This document shows positions 59,094 through 64,000 of a DNA stretch of 64,000 bases, piece after piece. The stretch is taken from positions 434,001-498,000 of the forward strand of contig OZ287701.1 of the NCBI GenBank assembly GCA_965649825.1. The letters run 5' to 3'. Source of the DNA: Penicillus capitatus (Eukaryota > Chlorophyta). The notes under the pieces are model-generated. The model worked only from the letters and a program-made list of their open reading frames with translations, did no database searches and had not been told where the DNA came from. Both the position numbers and the translations under genes were made by a program. Each line of letters starts with the position of its first letter. Within the stretch, counting starts at the first letter, position 1.

Positions 59094-59817
59094 ACACCAT
59101 GTCGTATCCCACCTTTGTTTTTTTTCTTGTCGAACACGGCGTTTGTTGTGACAGAATAAACGAACTCTCTCGATCCGCTTGACTGCTGAATATTGTGACC
59201 CCCGTTTTCAGTTGTTTTGCTAACTGGTGTATCGAAGAGCCACAACAGTTTGCTTAGGCGTAGTGGTGGATTCGGAGATATCGGTGATTCAATCATTCAA
59301 GTGAGACTCCTTAGAGGGTTCTAAAGTTCGTGTGTGCGTGTTTCTGTACTTAACTCGTCGCCGAATCACCTTTCAATTGCTGTTTTCTTTCATGGCTCTG
59401 CGGCAGAGACCGTGTCTCGGCCTATAAACCCGCTGTTATTACTAAGTGATCGACATCTGGTTCATGTGTCCGAGTACACATGCAACTCTCGTCCTGTCCT
59501 TAATCTGAAATTCGTTTTGTCTGGAACGTTTTACACTCGAGTAACATTCTCTGCATGGCTTTCGTGATTGAGCCATTGGGTAGTGATCTTCAGAATCAAG
59601 CATACGTGAAGTTTTTTGAGCTTCGCTACGACAGATCGTTTGAAAAGTTATTGTTGCTCACATACCGACAGATAACAAGCCGCCCGCGAGCATGGATCTT
59701 GAAGTGAGGGAGAAGATTCCACCATACCATTGGAGACAAACCATCTGTTGTGAACAAACAGTTTAATCCATGGACAACACGTTTGAAGAATCGCGTGTCG
59801 ATCGGCGCAAAGATTCA
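59094..59817. other. Intergenic region between convergent genes
   Basis: Holds the 3' flanks of the glucan synthase and of the coiled-coil gene. No ORF with protein-like character. Confidence 0.6.
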
Positions 59818-61467
59818 TCATCCACTAGAAGAAAAACAGCTGACGGCGGTGCTCAGATCACGCGTCTGTGGGGTGATGATGCTGGAGTCGGAGAGGCGTC
59901 TGGGACGATGATCACGATGCCGATGATTATGCGTCCACATCCAGAGCTTCTTGAATCGATCGAGTTTCTTAGCGAGTGCCTTCGTCGCGCTTCTCTCTTC
60001 GAAGAGCTTTGTCTTCCACTGCAACGCGCGCTGGCGAAAAGCACGTTCCTGTTGCAATCTGCGCAAGATTTCGCGCTGATGTGCCTCTTCCGCCATCTCC
60101 GTCTACACATCGCCGCCATCAGTACTTAAGCGCATGGACACGTACATGCCTTGGACTGCAGCACCAGACGTGTCTTTTCCAACTGCTCGGCCTTTCGGCG
60201 AAGATCCGAGATGCGTTTCATCACGTGGCCCAGGCGATGCTGCGCGCCGTTTGTCCATTGCATCTTCTGGTGTTCGTACTTGGTCTCCATCTCTTCCAGT
60301 ATCTGACGACTCTCCAGCATCTCTCCCTCTTTCTCCTGTAACGGTCACATATTTCTCACTCTTTTCGCATACGCCAAAGAGCGCACACACTTCTTGCAGG
60401 TGCTGAAGTTTCAAAGCGAAGGCGGATTCCATTTCGTGCATCGCTTGCGCGTGTTCCTGCTTCAGATCTTCCTCTCGTTCGAGCTGCTCCTGAATCCATT
60501 TAATCCGCGCCGCTCTCCACTCAATCTCGTGTGTTCTGCATCGCATGCCATTCGGCAACACATGTCAACAACTGTGCGCGCACCGCCGCATCTCTTGGCG
60601 GCTCTTCTCGAACTTCGTCTGCCATTCTCCACTCATCACCTGTCCCGTCTCTTGCGCTGTCTGCCATCCACACCGCAGCCATCTCAGAAATCTGTCCATC
60701 CACGATGTCGGACCTCCAATTGCATTCGCAGCATCTCTGCCGTTCTCTTGTGGTCCGTTTTCTCCCTTTCGAGATCACCGATCTGCATTCCGACCGAAAA
60801 CATATGGTCCTGGGCAGCGCACGCGATCGCTGTACTTTGTAGAGGCTTTCGTTCAGATCGGCTCCTTTCTCTTTGAGCGCTGCCTCAAGATCCGTCGCTT
60901 TGGCCGCATACATTTCCATCTTGGCCGCACTCTCGTTCAGCGATTCACGCAAAACGCTCATCGCCTTTTCCATCCGTCGAATTTCCGCTTCCTTTTTCGC
61001 CCCGTCCACTTGCAGCAACTGCTTCTCTTTCTGACACCGTTCCAAAAGGTCACGCGTATCCGCCAACTCCGCGTTCGTTTGCGTCACTTCGGCGCCGTAA
61101 CTAGCTCCCAACTACGCAACGCCCTGCGGCATCGAAACGAGAGAGGGTATAGAAACGCACGGTATCCAGCTCCCTCTGCAGGCGCTGTTCGTTGGACTTG
61201 CTCAGATAGAAGGCATCCTGCAGTTCCTCGATGGCGCCCTGCCAGCATCCGAATCGTTGTGCCGAATCATACACAGTCACAAAGATTCTGTCGCCTTAGT
61301 TTTGTGCAACAGGCCGCGTTTCTCATCCAACTCCGCGTCTTTCTGCTGAATCTCGGCATCGCGCAGCCGCAGCGTCGACTGAGAACCGTCAAGGTCACCA
61401 CACCATTGCGGTCGCTCTCTTCGCGCACCTGCAATTTCTCCATCGTCATCTTTGGCGTCTCCGTCAT
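59818..61467 (-). CDS. Coiled-coil protein, unknown function
   Basis: About eight exons on the minus strand give one continuous heptad-rich protein. It starts MTETPKMTMEKLQ, then DAEIQQKDAELDEKRGLL, IEELQDAFYLSKSNEQRLQ, EVTQTNAELADTRDLLERC, the long ERMEK/LRESLNESAAKMEMY helix, DLEREKTDHKRTAEML, EIEWRAARIKWIQEQ, KQEHAQAMHEMESAF, ILEEMETKYEHQKMQW and HQREILRRLQQERAF. The C-terminus is Ser/Thr/Arg-rich (DHRPRRLSDSSIITPQ). Two introns need GC donors to keep the frame (61294-61239 and 60149-60103). The start may instead be the ATG at 61545. It is the type of rod protein found in cytoskeletal, basal-body or flagellar structures, but no specific family is recognised. Confidence 0.75.
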
Positions 61468-61813
61468 CTCGCCACCTCTACAAACACCACGAAACAGCAC
61501 AACGACATTTCCAAGGCATGCCTCTGCCGATACGTTGCTGTTCATCGATTCCCCCTTGCCGTCGGGACCAGTCGAGCGAGCTGTTAATGTATGCTTAAAT
61601 GGATGTTTCGCAGAGACTCATACATCCCCTGAACTTCTCTAGGCGCTTTTTGCCAACAGCAACAACACCGACATCGTATGCGACCCATACCAAACGTTTA
61701 ACCTCGTCGCCATTCTTCACAGAGGAGATCGACCGATTTATCCGTCACCAACAAAAACTTTAAATAAAATGAATGGCACAGAGAAAACGACCACATGGAT
61801 ATCGGTTTCCATT

Positions 61814-63085
61814 TCATCTGCTGTTTTCCCACGGCTCAGAAACGCGAACCAATGGCGGCGGTGCACCGGGAGGTGACTGAGCTGGGAAGGACGCATAGCG
61901 TTGCTGAAGAGACGGCGCATGGGATGGCGTGTTCTGCAGGGATTGAATTAATGACTGGGGCAGAGATGGCAATGGCGATGGGATGGAGAAGGTGGAAAAA
62001 GCGGAAGGCATGGGGAGGGAAGGGTAGAACGAACTATGAAGACCGGAAGGCTCCTCCAGCACTGGCGGCGGCGGGAGATTCTTCACGACGTCTTCAATGC
62101 GACTCTGGCCGAAAGTCAGAGCAGCTCTGGGAAAAGGCACGACCTCTTCTTTACTCTTTTCTTGATGTGACTGGATCAAGTGCGCGGCGTAGATGTGACG
62201 TGCGTTGTTACGCTGAGGCAGTGCCAGAGGTGTCGTCCCATCATCACTCTCATTCGACCGTTCCTCACACTTCAGCTGCTGGCACACATCCGTTTGGCGC
62301 TTGGCGAAGGTGGAGGATGGGACTTGGATGGAATGAAGGTGTGGCGGCGGTTCGGTGGATTTGACAGGTGTGTGTGGTCGGTCCGGTTTCGGTTCCGTAT
62401 GATTCGTACAGATCAGTTCGGGTCCATAGATTCCTTTCAGCGCATCCAGCACGGCAACGGGGAGGTATCTCTCTTCGGGCACCGTACCCCTCTCTTCCTG
62501 CATCGTCATGTTCTGTTGTCCATTCAGCATCACTCTTTCCGGGACGGAAGTTTCGAGGCGAACGGGCTGCGGCTTCGGTCTCACACGTGATGGCTGTTGG
62601 TGAATGACATGTCGTCGAATCGGCTCCGACGGCGTCGTTCGATGCAGAGAGTGATAAACACGTCGGCCTCCTTCGCGGAAGACCGTCCGAAACGGAGAAT
62701 GCGTTGTCCTGCCGCTGCCGGTTCTTCTGGTCCGCATCGATCGCTCGTAGCTGCCCGAAGAGAGCGATCCATCATCGAATGTCGTCTTTCGTGTCTGGAT
62801 CGTGCGGCGTCGGGTCGGACCAGATGTCCGTCGCGTTTTCGGGTGGGATCGGCGTTTGGTAGAGGGAGGTGTCTTGGAATGCTGTTGTTGCAGTCCGTCG
62901 CTCTCAGAGGCAGAGAGGCGCTCGGTGAGCGCATCGGTCACTTTGATATTGGCCAAGCAGTACAGCGCCTCGGCCACTTCATGTTCTTCCTGCGTATCCA
63001 CGGTCACTTCCGCTGCTGCCTCGGCGCTTCTCTTTCCTCCTTTTACTGCTGGTCTCTAATAGCGCACCCACCACATCCATCAACA
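61814..63085 (-). CDS. Pro/Ser/Arg-rich, largely disordered protein, unknown function
   Basis: A long open frame (63007-61814) with no ATG near its 5' end. A 52-nt intron (GTGGGTGCG ... CGCCGAG) joins it in frame to a short first exon with ATG at 63085 (MLMDV). The resulting N-terminus, DTQEEHEVAEALYCLANIKV, is the only segment that looks folded (one amphipathic helix). The remainder is rich in Thr/Arg (KRRSHPKTRRTSGPTRRR), then Pro/Gln/Ser, with a Pro cluster NLPPPPVLEEP near the C-terminus. The basic tracts could be nuclear localisation signals. It is head-to-tail with the coiled-coil gene. No homologous family is recognised. Confidence 0.6.
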
Positions 63086-63493
63086 TCTCACACATATATG
63101 CACGTCACATCATTATGATCACACCTTCTTTACTAGACTGGCAACGAAATGATCCTTCCGTAGATCTCGCGGTCGGTTCTTCATCACTAAACAGTCGGGA
63201 TGAACGTTTTTGAATGGAGGAAGGATGGATGGTCATGTACGTGTTCGGGGTTTCGTGGGTATAGACAGGCCCAAGAGATTCGCTGGATACTCGGAGCTGT
63301 GACATCGCGTCATCCCCATGAAAGCTAACTGCAGCACACCGTCGACGTGACCAACCGGCAGCATCGAGAACGCGCTCGAGAATAGCTGGCGTGCTAAGAC
63401 GACGGTTATCGCGTTGAGCGAAGAGCCACAGCGCCCGCGAGCGTCAGACGTAACGTCGTTCGTCTGCCCTCAGACGAGGCGCCGTCGCGTCAC
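63086..63493. other. Intergenic region, probably shared 5' flank of divergent genes
   Basis: No gene seen. TGATGTGAC occurs on the minus strand at 63103-63111, just upstream of the disordered-protein start. The right half is rich in CGACG-type dinucleotide runs. Confidence 0.5.
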
Positions 63494-64000
63494 ATGGCAG
63501 AAACGACGACGTCGTGTGCAAGGCTTCTTACGCGAGCGCTGTGTCGTGTCCTGAGCGTCGTTTCTTCAACGGACTTGTGGACGGCCTCCGTCATTCCGCG
63601 TCGCGCTGCCTCCTCTGGGCACACACGCAAGGACACGTCTTCCATCGTCTGGCACTTCAACAGGATCCGCCGTTCGACAGCGATTCCACCCTTTACTGCA
63701 CACCGTGTTCCTAGAAATCACGTTGACGGATCGCAAATGCCCTCCGTGAAAAAACGGCGAGGAATGCGACGAACGGAGAGCCCACTGGTATGGCATGCGG
63801 CGTCGTCAACGACGCGACCGCCGCGCTGTGAATCGTGCCCAAAAACGCATCGACGTATACGACGCCACCCGTCGAGTCGCGTAGCTTCGACAGAGGAAGA
63901 ACAGAAAATCGAGTGGCGTCGGGTAACGCGACGACGGCGTTTGCGCGACGCCCGACAAAAGAACGCGTTCAGAGCGCGACGCAGAGGGCGTACCTGTGTA
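63494..64000 (+). CDS. ORF running off the right edge, Arg-rich, unknown
   Basis: From ATG 63494 the frame stays open to the window end (169 codons). The N-terminal part is Ser/Thr/Arg-rich without acidic residues (SCARLLTRALCRVLSVVSS), compatible with a mitochondrial or plastid transit peptide. Further on, MPSVKKRRGMRRTESP recalls the basic start of a ribosomal protein, but the expected zinc-binding Cys pairs are not clear. The region is biased in base composition, so the open frame may be chance. Confidence 0.3.
   Translation, partial: MAETTTSCARLLTRALCRVLSVVSSTDLWTASVIPRRAASSGHTRKDTSSIVWHFNRIRRSTAIPPFTAHRVPRNHVDGSQMPSVKKRRGMRRTESPLVWHAASSTTRPPRCESCPKTHRRIRRHPSSRVASTEEEQKIEWRRVTRRRRLRDARQKNAFRARRRGRTCV

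Noticed and set aside
63494-64000. Organellar ribosomal protein bL32
   Set aside because: Only a basic stretch resembles it; the zinc-binding CxxC pairs are not convincing and the ORF is truncated.
1-64000. tRNA, rRNA, riboswitches, origins
   Set aside because: I found no stretch with a convincing tRNA box or rRNA identity by eye; a covariance-model scan would be decisive.

Overview
The window looks like nuclear DNA of a microbial eukaryote. Genes on both strands are cut by very short introns (mostly 42-60 nt). Most are GT-AG, and at least three are best explained as GC-AG. I found no operons, rRNA, tRNA or prokaryotic signals. The protein set (a callose-synthase-type glucan synthase, PAN/apple protein, FUN14, RNF14-type RBR ligase, NB-ARC-TPR, and beta-helix repeats fused to a multi-pass membrane region) suggests a walled or wall-forming protist or alga. 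An alveolate such as a chromerid, or a stramenopile, would fit. That is inference and I name no species.

Layout. 1-0.5 kb: 3' end of a gene resembling mitochondrial ATP synthase subunit d. 0.57-0.99 kb: DCC thiol-disulfide family protein. 1.6-7.65 kb (minus): a large protein with about six MATH domains followed by five MDM2-type RING modules. 8.7-10.7 kb (minus): an RNF14-like RWD-RING-IBR-RING ubiquitin ligase with an extra C-terminal Cys/His module. 11.3-22 kb and 33.2-45.2 kb: two copies of a segmental duplication, each holding a BAHD-type acyltransferase gene, a very large secreted/membrane beta-helix (Pmp-repeat) gene and a small multi-pass membrane gene. A third, partial copy with only the acyltransferase lies at 45.9-48.6 kb and carries a MITE-like insertion. 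Between the two main copies are a FUN14 gene, a probable truncated relative of the Pmp genes, and a 1361-residue NB-ARC protein with 16 nearly identical 43-residue TPRs. 49.4-50.1 kb: a secreted two-PAN protein. 51.0-59.1 kb: a complete 20-exon 1,3-beta-glucan synthase, for which I could close the frame across every exon (2355 residues). 59.8-61.5 kb (minus): a coiled-coil protein. 61.8-63.1 kb (minus): a Pro/Ser/Arg-rich disordered protein. The right edge holds an ORF that runs off the window.

Functional reading. Two unrelated ubiquitin-ligase genes sit side by side on one strand. Further along are a STAND/NLR-like protein and duplicated cell-surface beta-helix membrane proteins. Tandem duplication, internal repeat expansion, frameshifted copies and a transposon insertion show that 11-48 kb is a fast-evolving accessory region. 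The glucan synthase region looks stable. The MATH/MDM2-RING protein and the Pmp/7TM duplicates are the most unusual items.
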